The translations under genes and the position numbers were made by a program. From Lachnospiraceae bacterium (lineage in GTDB: Bacteria > Bacillota > Clostridia > Lachnospirales > Lachnospiraceae): 64,000 nucleotides of DNA. The notes beneath the pieces are model-generated. The model did not search any database. It was not told the origin of the DNA and saw nothing but the letters and a program-made list of their open reading frames with translations. Below, in pieces: positions 9,244 to 18,580 of the stretch; positions within the stretch are counted from its first letter, which is position 1; each line of letters opens with the position of its first letter. Location of the stretch: assembly GCA_910575005.1 (NCBI GenBank), contig CAJTCL010000014.1, forward strand, positions 1 through 64,000, given 5' to 3'.

Positions 9244-9825
9244 TTATCCCACCTCTACGCCATAATTGGCACACAGTGCAGCGAGACCGCCCTGATATCC
9301 GCAGCCAATGGCATTAAATTTCCACTCATTGCCATTCTTGTACAATTCACCAAACACAACGGCTGTCTCAATAGAGAAATCTTCCCCTAAATCATAGCGA
9401 ACTAACTCTTCGCCATTCTCTTCATTGTAAATGCGGATAAAGGCATTGCTCACCTGTCCAAAATTTTGCCGCCGCTGTTCCGCCTCATAGATCGTCACAG
9501 TAAATGCAATTTTGGTAATATCAGCAGGAACTTTGGACAAATCAACCTTGATCTGTTCATCATCTCCATCTCCCGCACCAGTGAGGTTATCTCCGATATG
9601 CTGTGCACATCCCGTTGGATGCATCAAATTCCCGTAAAACACAAAATCCTCTGACATAGACGCTTTTCCATTGTCTCCCAAAAGAAACGCTGCCGCGTCC
9701 AGATCAAAAGCTCCACCTGTATCAAATTGGTTTACATCCCATCCCAATCCTACGACAACCTTTGACAAACCCGGATTTCCTTTGGTCAGGCTTACCTTCT
9801 GCCCTTTTTGTAAATTTACCGGCAT
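9244..9825 (-). CDS. TerD-family stress protein
   Basis: The start ATG at 9825 (MPVNLQKG) follows GGAAGGAG by 7-8 nt; the open frame upstream of it has no support. The protein contains GLGWDVNQF, the acidic [11 protein letters not shown] motif and [15 protein letters not shown], the Ca2+-ligating features of TerD/TerE. It is very similar to the neighbour at 9935-10516, evidently a tandem duplication. It acts in the cytoplasm, probably as part of a membrane-associated Ter complex with TelA and YceG homologues of the same operon. Confidence 0.92.
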   Translation of the reverse strand: MPVNLQKGQKVSLTKGNPGLSKVVVGLGWDVNQFDTGGAFDLDAAAFLLGDNGKASMSEDFVFYGNLMHPTGCAQHIGDNLTGAGDGDDEQIKVDLSKVPADITKIAFTVTIYEAEQRRQNFGQVSNAFIRIYNEENGEELVRYDLGEDFSIETAVVFGELYKNGNEWKFNAIGCGYQGGLAALCANYGVEVG

Positions 9826-9934
9826 CTTCAATCTCCTTCCTATTTTAAACAATTCTCACTATTATAATACCAGTTAATATGCCCTCTATGATACGCTGCC
9901 ATACACATGACGCGCCAATTCCTGCATTCTGGTA

Positions 9935-10516
9935 TTAAGCCACTTCTATTCCATAATGCCCGCAAAGTGCTGCAAGGCCGCCCTGGAAACCGCTTCCAAT
10001 CGCATTAAATTTCCATTCTCCGTTATGACGATACAATTCGCCTACCACAACGGCTGTCTCAATGGAGAAATCCTCTCCCAAATCATAACGAATCAGCTCT
10101 GTTCCACTTGATTCATCTACAATACGGATAAACGCATTGCTTACCTGCCCAAAATTCTGGCGTCTGGTTTCCGCCTCATAGATCGTACAGGTAAATGCCA
10201 CCTTGGAGATATTTGCTGGAATCTTAGTGAGATCCACTTCAATCTGCTCATCATCTCCCTCACCCTCTCCAGTAAGGTTATCTCCCATATGTTTAATGGC
10301 ACCGCTGGTATGCTCCAGATTGCCATAGAAAATGAATTCCTTCTCGGTGGGACATTTCCCATTATCTCCAACCATAAATGCTGCCGCATCCAAGTCAAAA
10401 TCAGCACCAGAATCAAAGGCATTTACATCCCATCCCAGGCCTACCATAATATTTTTCAATCCTGGATTTCCTTTTGTGAGGTCAACTTTCTGTCCTTTTG
10501 ATAAGTTAATTGGCAT
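9935..10516 (-). CDS. TerD-family stress protein
   Basis: This 193-residue TerD protein has [23 protein letters not shown] and [15 protein letters not shown]. It is the paralogue nearest the operon's telA, 30 bp downstream of it. The start is supported by an AAGGAGG site. Identity with 9244-9825 is high along the whole length, including GEWKFNAIG and GGLAALC near the C-terminus. Inferred role: Ca2+-dependent stress sensing within the Ter operon. Confidence 0.93.
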   Translation of the reverse strand: MPINLSKGQKVDLTKGNPGLKNIMVGLGWDVNAFDSGADFDLDAAAFMVGDNGKCPTEKEFIFYGNLEHTSGAIKHMGDNLTGEGEGDDEQIEVDLTKIPANISKVAFTCTIYEAETRRQNFGQVSNAFIRIVDESSGTELIRYDLGEDFSIETAVVVGELYRHNGEWKFNAIGSGFQGGLAALCGHYGIEVA

Positions 10517-10546
10517 ATTCCTTTCCTCCTTAATAATTGCTTATAA

Positions 10547-11695
10547 CTATTGTTTATTTGGCATATGATACATCCTGTTGAACTCTGTCTTAATATTTTC
10601 AAGCCTTGCCTGATCCTCCACACGCTTCTTTCTAGCATTTTCCTGAATCTGTTTTGTCTCATCAATACCATTTACAATTGTTCTCCAGGTTGTTTCCAGT
10701 GTCTCTATCTTAATGGAGCTTCCTGATGCCAGTCTTGCCGTCATCTTAGACTGCTCCGCAGTATTTCTCGCATTCTTAATTAACATTTCATTGGTCTTTT
10801 CATCCAATGCTGACATTGCCTCCGCCTGGATGCGCTGACGCTTGAGCATAATCGCCTGTGCCAAGGCCTGTTTAAACACTGGCAATGTGACAATAAATGC
10901 TGAATTAATCTTGCGCACCAGATTCATGTTGCTAAATTCCATTGTCTTAATCATTGGAATAGACTGCATTGCCACATTTTCTGCAGTTCGAAGATCCTGC
11001 GTGCGCTGCTCTAACATCATCAATGCCTGCTGCAAGCTTTGAATCTCAAACTGAATGGAATTATCTCCAGTGGCATCCATATCTGCCTGGCGCTGTGCGA
11101 TATAATCTTCAATTTCCTTACATCCCTGCTCGCCGGCAAGAATATATTTTACTAATTCATGGTAATAATTGACATTGGCCTCAAACATTTGGTTTAATCT
11201 GCGGTTGGACTGTTTAATCTCTGATTCATACTGCTTTAACTGCACATAGATCTTGTCAACCTCCTCACCCATCGTATGATATTTTGCCAAAATCTTATCT
11301 AACTGCTTTCTCAGATTGCCAAACAGTTTCCCAAACAACCCTGGATTATCCTTGATTTCCTCAATATCAAACTTGGACATAATCTTTGCCAGTGTATTCA
11401 GCATAGCGCTGGAATCGTCCAACTGAGACATATTCATGCTGTTTAAGACCACATCTGAGGCTTTGGATATCTCCTCTGCTGCCTCTGCCCCAAAAGAAAC
11501 AATTGTTTCCAAATCATTGACTGCAATTGTACTGGTCAAGGCATCCACCTCTGGAGAATTGACCCATTTCTGGTTTAATTGCTCTCTGTCTGCAACAATA
11601 TCATACTGTTCTACCACTTCAATTTCGTTTTTTGTGTCCGGCGCTGTGGCCATCTGCTGTGTTGTAGTTTTACTAAAATCCAATGCCATACTCAT
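10547..11695 (-). CDS. TelA/KlaA-family toxic anion resistance protein
   Basis: The 382-residue, largely helical protein matches the TelA family in length and pattern: helical N-terminus, the GLFGKLFGNLRKQLDKI segment, a long coiled coil (about 130-260), and the LPVFKQALAQAIMLKRQ and ETLETTWRTIVNGI blocks near the C-terminus. Its ATG overlaps the stop of the yceG homologue by 4 bp (ATGA), so the two are translationally coupled. In Firmicutes this pair corresponds to B. subtilis yceH-yceG, linked to Ter-type stress resistance. The biochemical function is not established. Confidence 0.9.
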   Translation of the reverse strand: MSMALDFSKTTTQQMATAPDTKNEIEVVEQYDIVADREQLNQKWVNSPEVDALTSTIAVNDLETIVSFGAEAAEEISKASDVVLNSMNMSQLDDSSAMLNTLAKIMSKFDIEEIKDNPGLFGKLFGNLRKQLDKILAKYHTMGEEVDKIYVQLKQYESEIKQSNRRLNQMFEANVNYYHELVKYILAGEQGCKEIEDYIAQRQADMDATGDNSIQFEIQSLQQALMMLEQRTQDLRTAENVAMQSIPMIKTMEFSNMNLVRKINSAFIVTLPVFKQALAQAIMLKRQRIQAEAMSALDEKTNEMLIKNARNTAEQSKMTARLASGSSIKIETLETTWRTIVNGIDETKQIQENARKKRVEDQARLENIKTEFNRMYHMPNKQ

Positions 11696-13971
11696 GTACC
11701 TCTCTTAAATATTCTTTCCCGCCAAGACTGACGTGTGCTGTTATTAGATGAATTGGAAACAAATCTTGGAATCTGCAGATCATAAAGATATTCCCCGATC
11801 TGATGTTCTTCTATAAGTCTGTTCAAAAAATGCTGTTCGACGCTCTGATAACCTGTCGGCACGAAAAAGATAATATCGAAACCTATCAGATTTAGAAAAG
11901 CAATCGTGATCGAATCCTCCAAAGAAATCGGCTTCTCTGTCGAATTGATAAATACAATCTTGGGATTTTTCTTGGTAAAATCAAATTTTTGAATTAAATG
12001 CAAAATCTCTTTTTTTAAATTCAGCACAGTCGCGACAATCGTATACTCTGTGCCATTTTCAAATGTGCCCCGAATCGTGCGCTGATCAATTAAGAGCTGA
12101 AGCTTTTCAAAAATATGTTCCTGTACTTCTTCCCGCAGTACACCATATGAATAAGCCGAATGCGCCCGAATCTTTGCTTTCTGCACTTTGCCATTCTTAA
12201 AAAATTCAGCGGCATACGCTTTCATAGGATTGGGATCTGTCGAATTGATATAGGGCACTTGTTTGATCAATAAAGTATCACTTGTAATCAGAGCCCGAAT
12301 TGCTGACCAATATGCGGACAAATTGGCATCTTTGACTCCTGAGACTTTGGCAAATATCACAGGCATGGTCACAGTATCTTCCACTGTACTGAAATTAGGA
12401 CGGTACTTTAACTCTTGATCCCACAAAAGCTCAATCTCCTCATACATCGTGCGCAAAGTAACAGAAATGGCTTTCTGATATTGCTGATTTCGGTACATAC
12501 CAGAATCCTGATACATCAAATCATCTAGTTCACGCTCTGCATGATAAGCCGCGGTTCCAATCTGTATCTCTCCGCTTTCCTTGGGATATTTGGATATATT
12601 TAAAGATTCTGTATAATTGATCTCATACAACAGCGGATCTTCTAACACACACTTTGTATTGCGGTTAGGAACCAAAATCAGTACATCAATGGGAAGTCTT
12701 GCCAGAAATCTCAAAAACATGGCTTCATTCTCGTCTTTGCAGCCCCCCAGGTAAATCAGGGCACTGATCTCGGGCAGCTTCCAATTATAAAATAATTCTG
12801 ACTGATAACGCTTCAGCCAGCACAACAGATAAATTGCCTTATTGGTAAGCCGATTGAGATTCATATCTGCTGCCTGCCCCTCTTGCAAGAGGATATCTAG
12901 AAAAGCTTTATTCATCAGTCTTTGCAGCTCTATATTTGCAGTATACTGAATCTTTGCTGCGAGATCAAATAACATCTGTTCTTCATTACTATAATTTTTG
13001 CGGTTTATTGCCCCAATTTCTTCCATTGTCGGCTTGGGAATAGCGCCTTCTAAAATTACCACTCTGCGCTTCTTATTCTTAAGTTCTAACTGAAACTGAT
13101 ACAATTCATTTTGATATGTGATCTTATCTTCCACGCCGTGGATACGCATAAAACAGTTATAAAACAGATTTGGATCCTCTCCTCTGTTAAGAATATCTGT
13201 CTGGATATCCACAAGCCCTTTGCCCTCAATCCAGGCATTAGTGCAGTTCTGGCTCTGTGGTGGTATGCCATAGAGTCTCTCATTATTTTGCTGTCTCTGT
13301 ATCTCTTTGAGCACCCATTTTAGACTGAAAAACTCTGGAAAAGTACTCAATCCTGGGATTGCTAGCTCCTCTGAGAGTTGAGCCTGTGGATCCAACTTGC
13401 GATAGCTCTGATCTCCCCTGTATTGAAGCAGCACCACATCACAACCTGCATGAGACAAAATTGATATCAACATCAGCTCATAATTGCTGACTTCACCCTC
13501 ATAAAGAATCTTGGGTACTTTATTTTCACCCAACTGACTGACAATTCGTTCAAATTTATAATACAGCCAACACATAAACTTAATGTATGCGTTCTTTAAC
13601 ATATTTTGATTCTTTCCAGATTTTTGCATCTCATCCAGAGAATCATAAATGGACGCTGCCACGGTATCTCTCTGATACGCATTCATTCTTGGCAGCCATT
13701 TTTTTAGGCTTGCTGTCAGAAATCCCATATTCATCTGAAAATCCATTCCCATTATCTCACCATAATAGGCAAGATTTTTCTCATCTGGATTAGGAATCTT
13801 CCCTTCAATCACTACACCAGACTGTCTCGCTGCCCGATAGTATTTGAGAACAAATTCTTTTACCTGTTCATTATATCCATTGATCCGATAGAAATAGACA
13901 CCCTGAACTCTCCGGTTCTTTTGCTCAATGAAAAAATCCTCCAGCCCCTGTATCTTCTTATGTTCAAACAT
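11692..13971 (-). CDS. YceG-like Ter-operon component with three internal repeats
   Basis: The 759-residue cytoplasmic protein is recognisable as the YceG-type partner of TelA. It contains three copies of one unit: a hydrophobic strand, an acidic helix and a second strand ending in (I/V)D(V/I)(L/V). These lie near residues 153-186 (PKILYEGEVSNYE...GCDVVLL), 400-435 (PEISALIYLGG...PIDVLILV) and 669-707 (PKIVFINSTEK...GFDIIFFV). The pattern suggests repeated Rossmann-like units. A fourth copy occurs in the protease encoded at 14809-16422. Anantharaman, Iyer and Aravind placed such proteins in Ter-linked biosynthetic modules; the reaction is unknown. B. subtilis YceG is shorter (about 540 residues). 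Confidence 0.8.
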   Translation of the reverse strand: MFEHKKIQGLEDFFIEQKNRRVQGVYFYRINGYNEQVKEFVLKYYRAARQSGVVIEGKIPNPDEKNLAYYGEIMGMDFQMNMGFLTASLKKWLPRMNAYQRDTVAASIYDSLDEMQKSGKNQNMLKNAYIKFMCWLYYKFERIVSQLGENKVPKILYEGEVSNYELMLISILSHAGCDVVLLQYRGDQSYRKLDPQAQLSEELAIPGLSTFPEFFSLKWVLKEIQRQQNNERLYGIPPQSQNCTNAWIEGKGLVDIQTDILNRGEDPNLFYNCFMRIHGVEDKITYQNELYQFQLELKNKKRRVVILEGAIPKPTMEEIGAINRKNYSNEEQMLFDLAAKIQYTANIELQRLMNKAFLDILLQEGQAADMNLNRLTNKAIYLLCWLKRYQSELFYNWKLPEISALIYLGGCKDENEAMFLRFLARLPIDVLILVPNRNTKCVLEDPLLYEINYTESLNISKYPKESGEIQIGTAAYHAERELDDLMYQDSGMYRNQQYQKAISVTLRTMYEEIELLWDQELKYRPNFSTVEDTVTMPVIFAKVSGVKDANLSAYWSAIRALITSDTLLIKQVPYINSTDPNPMKAYAAEFFKNGKVQKAKIRAHSAYSYGVLREEVQEHIFEKLQLLIDQRTIRGTFENGTEYTIVATVLNLKKEILHLIQKFDFTKKNPKIVFINSTEKPISLEDSITIAFLNLIGFDIIFFVPTGYQSVEQHFLNRLIEEHQIGEYLYDLQIPRFVSNSSNNSTRQSWRERIFKRGT

Positions 13972-13983
13972 GAATTTTCACCT

Positions 13984-14568
13984 TCAATAGTTGTTCCATT
14001 TATTTTTATTTAAGGCATAACCCAATCCGGCTCCCACAAGGCCTCCAAGAATATGTGTCAGATTAGAGACATTGTTATTGACAAATATTCCCTCATAAAC
14101 CTGCTGCCCGATATAGAGCACTGCCACCAGAATAAAAGTCAGCGGAATACTGCCTTCCTTCATACTAGTAAAAGAGGACAAGAGAATCAAAGCAAACACC
14201 ACGCCGCTAGCGCCCAACAGACGCACATGGGGAAACAATGCAAAATTTACAATCCCTGTCACCAATGCTGTGGCAAGAATTACAAACAGCATATTGGAAG
14301 AGCCATATTTCTCCTCCAACAATGGTCCTACTACTAAAATCAGCATAATATTGCCTAGAAAATGCTCCCATCCTGCATGACCAAAAATATGTCCTATAAA
14401 CCGAATATATGTCAAGGGATTCAATAAGGACGATCGATAAACGCTAAAAAACATAACATCTGTCCTGCCCCTTGTCATCGTTCCCAATATCAATGCTGCC
14501 AAGCAAATCAGAGCAAAGCCCAGAATCACCGGCGAATTAAAAGAAACTTTAAATTTCTGTTCCCTCAT
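13984..14568 (-). CDS. Rhomboid-family intramembrane serine protease
   Basis: The start at 14568 follows GGAGG by 6 nt. The 194-residue product has six or so membrane helices, the GHAGWEHFLGN motif in helix 2, the catalytic Ser in LLGASGVVF and the catalytic His in LTHILGG. These are the Ser-His dyad and oxyanion residues of rhomboid proteases. It ends 12 bp before yceG in the Ter operon. Together with the upstream trypsin-like gene it gives this operon two serine proteases, which suggests regulated proteolysis at the membrane. Substrates are unknown. Confidence 0.9.
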   Translation of the reverse strand: MREQKFKVSFNSPVILGFALICLAALILGTMTRGRTDVMFFSVYRSSLLNPLTYIRFIGHIFGHAGWEHFLGNIMLILVVGPLLEEKYGSSNMLFVILATALVTGIVNFALFPHVRLLGASGVVFALILLSSFTSMKEGSIPLTFILVAVLYIGQQVYEGIFVNNNVSNLTHILGGLVGAGLGYALNKNKWNNY

Positions 14569-14636
14569 TCTACACCTCCAACTCTTCCCTTCTGCAATTA
14601 TAACGCATTTCCAAAATTTTGTACATGAAAATTTGT

Positions 14637-14800
14637 TTTGAGTTTCCTCATTATGTAATTCACTACACCAGAAGGTTTTCATCATAAAATGATGGAAACA
14701 CTTTGCACATAAAAGCGCTAGGAAAAGCTAGCTTTCCAGACGCTTTTTGTGCAAGATGTCTATACTGCCAAAGGCAGCAGAGCTTCTAGTACTAAAACAT
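14637..14800. mobile_element. MITE-like element, copy 2 (right end degenerate)
   Basis: It starts TTTGAGTTTCCTCATT and has the same three internal hairpins as copy 1, including GAAAGCTAGCTTTCC flanked by TTGCACA/TGTGCAA. The right terminal repeat is missing: the sequence runs into the 3' end of the protease gene 8 bp later. It separates two genes of the Ter operon, so it is probably transcribed and folded in the mRNA. Confidence 0.75.
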
Positions 14801-14808
14801 TTGTATCC

Positions 14809-16422
14809 TCAACAGATAAATCCCTGCACAAACATTCTGATACATTCGTAACCTATCGCTAAATTGATATTCTGTCCTTCATCGATCCCTGCTGTGCTAA
14901 TCCCGATTACCTCCCCATACATATTAAGCAGTGCACCGCCGGAACTTCCGTGGGATATCGGCGCTGTGAACTGTATCATATCCACATCATTGATCACACG
15001 AAAACCAGAGATAATCCCATCAGAAACTGAATTGAACAATCCCAAGGGACTTCCAATTGCCACCACACGCTGGCCTCGCACCAGCTTCTTAGTACCAGAA
15101 TAGATAGGCAGCGGCTGCAATACGCGGTCAATGCGCAAAACTGCTAAATCCAACAACGGATTGTACTTTATGACTTCCTCTGTCTCATAGACAGTCTGCT
15201 CCTCCTCAATGCGCACTGTATAAAAACATCCACCGCTGGCCACGTGATTATTAGTGAGAATATATCCCTTGGTGCCAATCATTATTCCAGATCCGGTGCC
15301 GATCATCTCTCCGCGATTGTTATGGATTCCCACCAACACCACAGAAGAGGCAAGCTGTGCTAACTCCTCAAACGTTTTTTCCTGACGAACTGGCATAGAA
15401 GATGAATTCGTATCTGCTCGGTTATGCTGTGGAAAAGACGAATTCATATCTACTCTGCTGCGCTGCGGAGGACTGATTTTTACCGATGCATTGGCTGGCT
15501 GTGGCTGCGAACTCACAGACCTGCGATTTCGTTCTGGCAGATGAATTTTTACTGGGTTACTGGAAACCTGCTGCTCTTTATGATCCACACTGCCAGAGTG
15601 CTGTGATTTTGATTTTACCGGCCTTCGATTGCGTTCTGGCAGATGAACTTTAACCGTGCCACCTGATTCTTGAATGTTGGAAACGCCTTGAGAAATATTC
15701 TCAGTTCCTTGCATTGCTTTATATTCTTCAAAATGATATTCTGGTATCTCATTTGTTGTCCATTCTCCCAATCTCTGTTTGCAGGATAATCCCAAACACT
15801 CCATTTCCTGCCCTATATCCTGACCACTTTGAAGCAGCAATACATCCATACCCAAACAAGTTAAAAAATAAAAAAAACAATATTCCTGTCCACGGGTAAT
15901 GTTATGGGAAACTATTTTTATTACACCGCTCTGCTCCCATTTTCGTGGAAAATCTTTTAATAGTTGATCTAGCCAAAACAGAAGCTTGACCACAAAATTT
16001 TTTTCAATAGAAGCATTCAAGGATTTTTTACTGTCTGACAAAACTTGTACCGTCTTTTGACATGCCTGCGCCAAAATTTCTGGGAAAATCCCCATTTTCT
16101 TACTCTGTTCTGTTTCTATGGTCAGCCCCCCACGCTGTTTCCAATTCTGATAACAGTCTGAATAATATGCAACTTCCTGCTGCGCTGATAATCCCGGAAG
16201 CTTTGCGATACGCTGATAAATACAGTTCCCCTCTGCCATTGCTGCGCTTAAATGGGCATCCATCTGCTGAACCTCTCGCTGCAAGGTTCCAGGATCTCCC
16301 AATAATCGTATAAAATTTATATCCTTGGTATTCTGCCTTATCCCGCCTTTGCTCTGTGCAAACTCCATCACAGAAACAATATGGACAGGATTATACCGGA
16401 TTCTCAATTCACTATCCATCAT
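14809..16422 (-). CDS. Fusion of a YceG-like domain with a trypsin-like (HtrA-type) serine protease
   Basis: With the ATG at 16422 (site AAGGTG 6 nt before it) the protein has 537 residues. Residues about 146-221 resemble the repeat unit of the operon's YceG (KNFVVKLLFWL..., VIKIVSHNITRGQEY..., GMDVLLLQ). A polar linker (about 242-350) carries two copies of VK(V/I)HLPERNRR. The C-terminal domain is a chymotrypsin-fold protease with His393 (TNNHVA), Asp425 (LLDLAVL) and Ser494 (HGSSGGAL). There is no signal peptide and no PDZ domain, so it probably works in the cytoplasm. It is the first gene of the Ter operon. Confidence 0.85.
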   Translation of the reverse strand: MMDSELRIRYNPVHIVSVMEFAQSKGGIRQNTKDINFIRLLGDPGTLQREVQQMDAHLSAAMAEGNCIYQRIAKLPGLSAQQEVAYYSDCYQNWKQRGGLTIETEQSKKMGIFPEILAQACQKTVQVLSDSKKSLNASIEKNFVVKLLFWLDQLLKDFPRKWEQSGVIKIVSHNITRGQEYCFFYFLTCLGMDVLLLQSGQDIGQEMECLGLSCKQRLGEWTTNEIPEYHFEEYKAMQGTENISQGVSNIQESGGTVKVHLPERNRRPVKSKSQHSGSVDHKEQQVSSNPVKIHLPERNRRSVSSQPQPANASVKISPPQRSRVDMNSSFPQHNRADTNSSSMPVRQEKTFEELAQLASSVVLVGIHNNRGEMIGTGSGIMIGTKGYILTNNHVASGGCFYTVRIEEEQTVYETEEVIKYNPLLDLAVLRIDRVLQPLPIYSGTKKLVRGQRVVAIGSPLGLFNSVSDGIISGFRVINDVDMIQFTAPISHGSSGGALLNMYGEVIGISTAGIDEGQNINLAIGYECIRMFVQGFIC

Positions 16423-16523
16423 AAACCACACCTTACATTTTTTCTGTAATTTTGATTTTACCACATAATCAATTTTTTTTCTATCATTTGCCCTTATTAT
16501 TGTAACTTTCTGTCATCAGATTG

Positions 16524-16753
16524 TTAGATACGCAAATACCATTTGCTCAGCCAATTGGGGCATGAAACTCTCTGGCCATCACAATACTGTGTAAGAATTG
16601 GCTGACGCACATTAGGCCTGGAAAGGAAATTGGAGAACATCTCATCCACTACTCTGGAAATGCTGCTGAAATAATTTCTTCCATAGACCCATTTATGGTC
16701 ATATGCTGTGGAAGATGTGATTGTAAAATCATAGCCTTTGTTTCGGTACCACT
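16524..16753 (-). CDS. Middle segment of an interrupted SleC-like spore cortex-lytic gene
   Basis: From the TGG codon at 16751 this frame reads W-YRNKGYDFTITSSTAYDHKW and on to CPNWLSKW. It continues, without loss of a residue, the segment that stops at 25601 (...LNRVYTEW). The same run is found in SleC-type SpoIID-related cortex enzymes. The apparent ATG at 16763 lies in the inserted element and is not a real start. After LSKW the family continues with GSK, but here YLRI and a stop follow, so the segment is cut a second time at about 16538. The frame is intact throughout, which argues against simple decay. The remaining C-terminal piece is not in the window. Confidence 0.85.
16527..16545. 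other. Putative attachment junction of a second element in the sleC-like gene
   Basis: The plus strand reads AGATACG-CAAA-TACCA here. The proven-looking junction at 25592-25608 reads AGATACG-AAGT-TACCA. Both lie right where a TGG (Trp) codon of the same gene meets foreign sequence. This suggests a second insertion by a related recombinase, with its other end left of the window. Confidence 0.55.
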
Positions 16754-18507
16754 TCGTAACCATTGATTCGGGATTTGGCTAGACTTTCATCCTGACTAAC
16801 GCTCAAACGAATCACTACTCTCTCCTTGGTGACGTCGATACGTTCCGTTAATTTATTTATCAGCACCCGTTTTGTAGAGATATCCGCAGACAAAAATATC
16901 TCACGCCATGTAGGTATTTTTCTTATATTCTGTGAAATTACCACATCGCTATTATCATGTACTCCAGATACTAATTTCTGCCATCCCTTTGCTCTATCAA
17001 AACAGTCCTGTAACATAATTTCTTTTTCATACAACAATGCCAGTTGTTTTTGCTCTTTTTCTTTTTGTGTATGGATGTTATGGACCAAATCTTCTAGGGT
17101 AAGGGCATATGCTCCAGTGATAGCTTCTGGTATTTTCTCTTCCATCACACAAATACCTGATCTGATTTTTTCAAGTTCTCTTTGTACTTTCTCTAACTCC
17201 TGTTCCTTTTTTTGTATTTCCTGCTTGTGATATTCTAAAATCAGTTCTATAACGTTATCATTTTTCTGTAGTTTGCTGATATATTCAGCTAATATCTCAT
17301 AAATAATCGGCTCTATCTCATCTGCCCGAAACTGCTTTGTCTTATTATGTGGAACCCCCTGCGCTGCATTTTGGCATTTATAAATCGTGGTCTTGCTGGT
17401 TTTTCGTTCTTTCGTATCTTTGATTGTCCAATAATTATATTTACTGCCGTTTACCATCTTGCTGCCGCAATAACCACAGTACAAAACATCTGCCAAAGAC
17501 AACATGCCGTTATTTCTCTTCATGACTGTGAAATCTTGATTTTTCTGTGATTTTGTGTATTGATGGTTGCGTCTCTCCCGTTTCTTCTGTACCTCTTTCC
17601 AAGTATTTTCCTCAATAATTATAATATCTGGATTTGCTTCTCTGGATAATACCCATTCCTCACTGTTTAGACTGCGATGCCTGCCGTTTAGACTTTCCCT
17701 GCGGTTGTAGGCCGTATAGCCTGCATAAATTGGATTTGTCAAAATACTGGTAATCGTTCCGCTTTTCCAGACATCATTGGGCGCCAGTTCTCTGTATCTA
17801 TCATCCTGATTCAATGTTTTTGCAATTTTAACAGAACCATATTCTTTCTCTAAGGATAATTGATAGATATATTTTACTGCCTCTGCCTGTTCTTTCTGTA
17901 TTACTAAATGCTTTAATGCCCGACCATGCTTGCTGATCTCACCTGAATGTTCCAACAGATAACCATAAGGCGCTTTGCCTCCCATAAATCTTCCCGCCTG
18001 CACTAACTTTTGGGCAGTATCTTTGACTCTCATTCCTGTATCTGCACTGCTTTTTTGTGCATTTCCATATCTTAGCGCCAGCATCATCTGCCCCATAATG
18101 TCATTGTCCTCTGGAGAAATACAGCCATCTTTTACTGTATAGATATCCACGCCAAGACTTTTTAAGGACATGATATACCCGCCGATTTCCCACATTCTGC
18201 GGCCAATTCGGTCATCCTTATATACAACTAAAATCTCATATTCATGATTCTTGGCATCCCGATAAGCTTCCTGCAAAATCTCTCTGTTTGCAACAGAATT
18301 TTTATAGCCGCTGTTACTTCCCTCAAAATATTCCTTTTCATCTAATATCCATTGGGAATGCCTTTGTATATAATCTAAGACAAGCTGTCTTTGCACATTC
18401 AAATCCCCATCCGATTCTAACTGCTGATCAGAGCTGACGCGCAGTAACATTCTCACTCGTTTCTTCTCTGTTTCTACACTCGTAAATAATTCTTTTCTCA
18501 CATTCAT
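16729..18507 (-). CDS. Large serine recombinase of the sleC-interrupting element
   Basis: The 592-residue protein has an N-terminal resolvase domain with catalytic Ser25 (LRVSSDQQ) and the DDRIGRR helix. A recombinase domain (GGKAPYGY...) follows, then a zinc ribbon starting CGYCGSKM whose last ligand appears to be His (VPHNK). A coiled coil (about 430-470) and C-terminal domain complete it. This is the SpoIVCA/SprA/TnpX class that makes unidirectional recombination at short cores. Its 3' end runs through the att core: the last codons lie in sleC sequence, so excision would change its tail. It lies at the element boundary in the same orientation as the interrupted gene. Confidence 0.93.
   Translation of the reverse strand: MNVRKELFTSVETEKKRVRMLLRVSSDQQLESDGDLNVQRQLVLDYIQRHSQWILDEKEYFEGSNSGYKNSVANREILQEAYRDAKNHEYEILVVYKDDRIGRRMWEIGGYIMSLKSLGVDIYTVKDGCISPEDNDIMGQMMLALRYGNAQKSSADTGMRVKDTAQKLVQAGRFMGGKAPYGYLLEHSGEISKHGRALKHLVIQKEQAEAVKYIYQLSLEKEYGSVKIAKTLNQDDRYRELAPNDVWKSGTITSILTNPIYAGYTAYNRRESLNGRHRSLNSEEWVLSREANPDIIIIEENTWKEVQKKRERRNHQYTKSQKNQDFTVMKRNNGMLSLADVLYCGYCGSKMVNGSKYNYWTIKDTKERKTSKTTIYKCQNAAQGVPHNKTKQFRADEIEPIIYEILAEYISKLQKNDNVIELILEYHKQEIQKKEQELEKVQRELEKIRSGICVMEEKIPEAITGAYALTLEDLVHNIHTQKEKEQKQLALLYEKEIMLQDCFDRAKGWQKLVSGVHDNSDVVISQNIRKIPTWREIFLSADISTKRVLINKLTERIDVTKERVVIRLSVSQDESLAKSRINGYEVVPKQRL
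16747..16753. other. att core at the recombinase-side end of the sleC-interrupting element
   Basis: The 7-bp core TACCACT is repeated in the same orientation at 25602-25608, 8855 bp away. Outside (left) lies the sleC middle segment; inside (right) lies the recombinase gene. Direct repetition predicts excision as a circle. Confidence 0.85.
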
Positions 18508-18580
18508 AATATGATGTTTCCTTTTTACGGAATCGTTACGACAAATTTTAGAGATGAAAATTTAAAAAAAACGTTGATTG

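Noticed and set aside
16524-16763. An independent 79-residue gene with ATG at 16763
   Set aside because: The first four codons lie in the inserted element; the rest continues the frame broken at 25601, so it is a gene segment.
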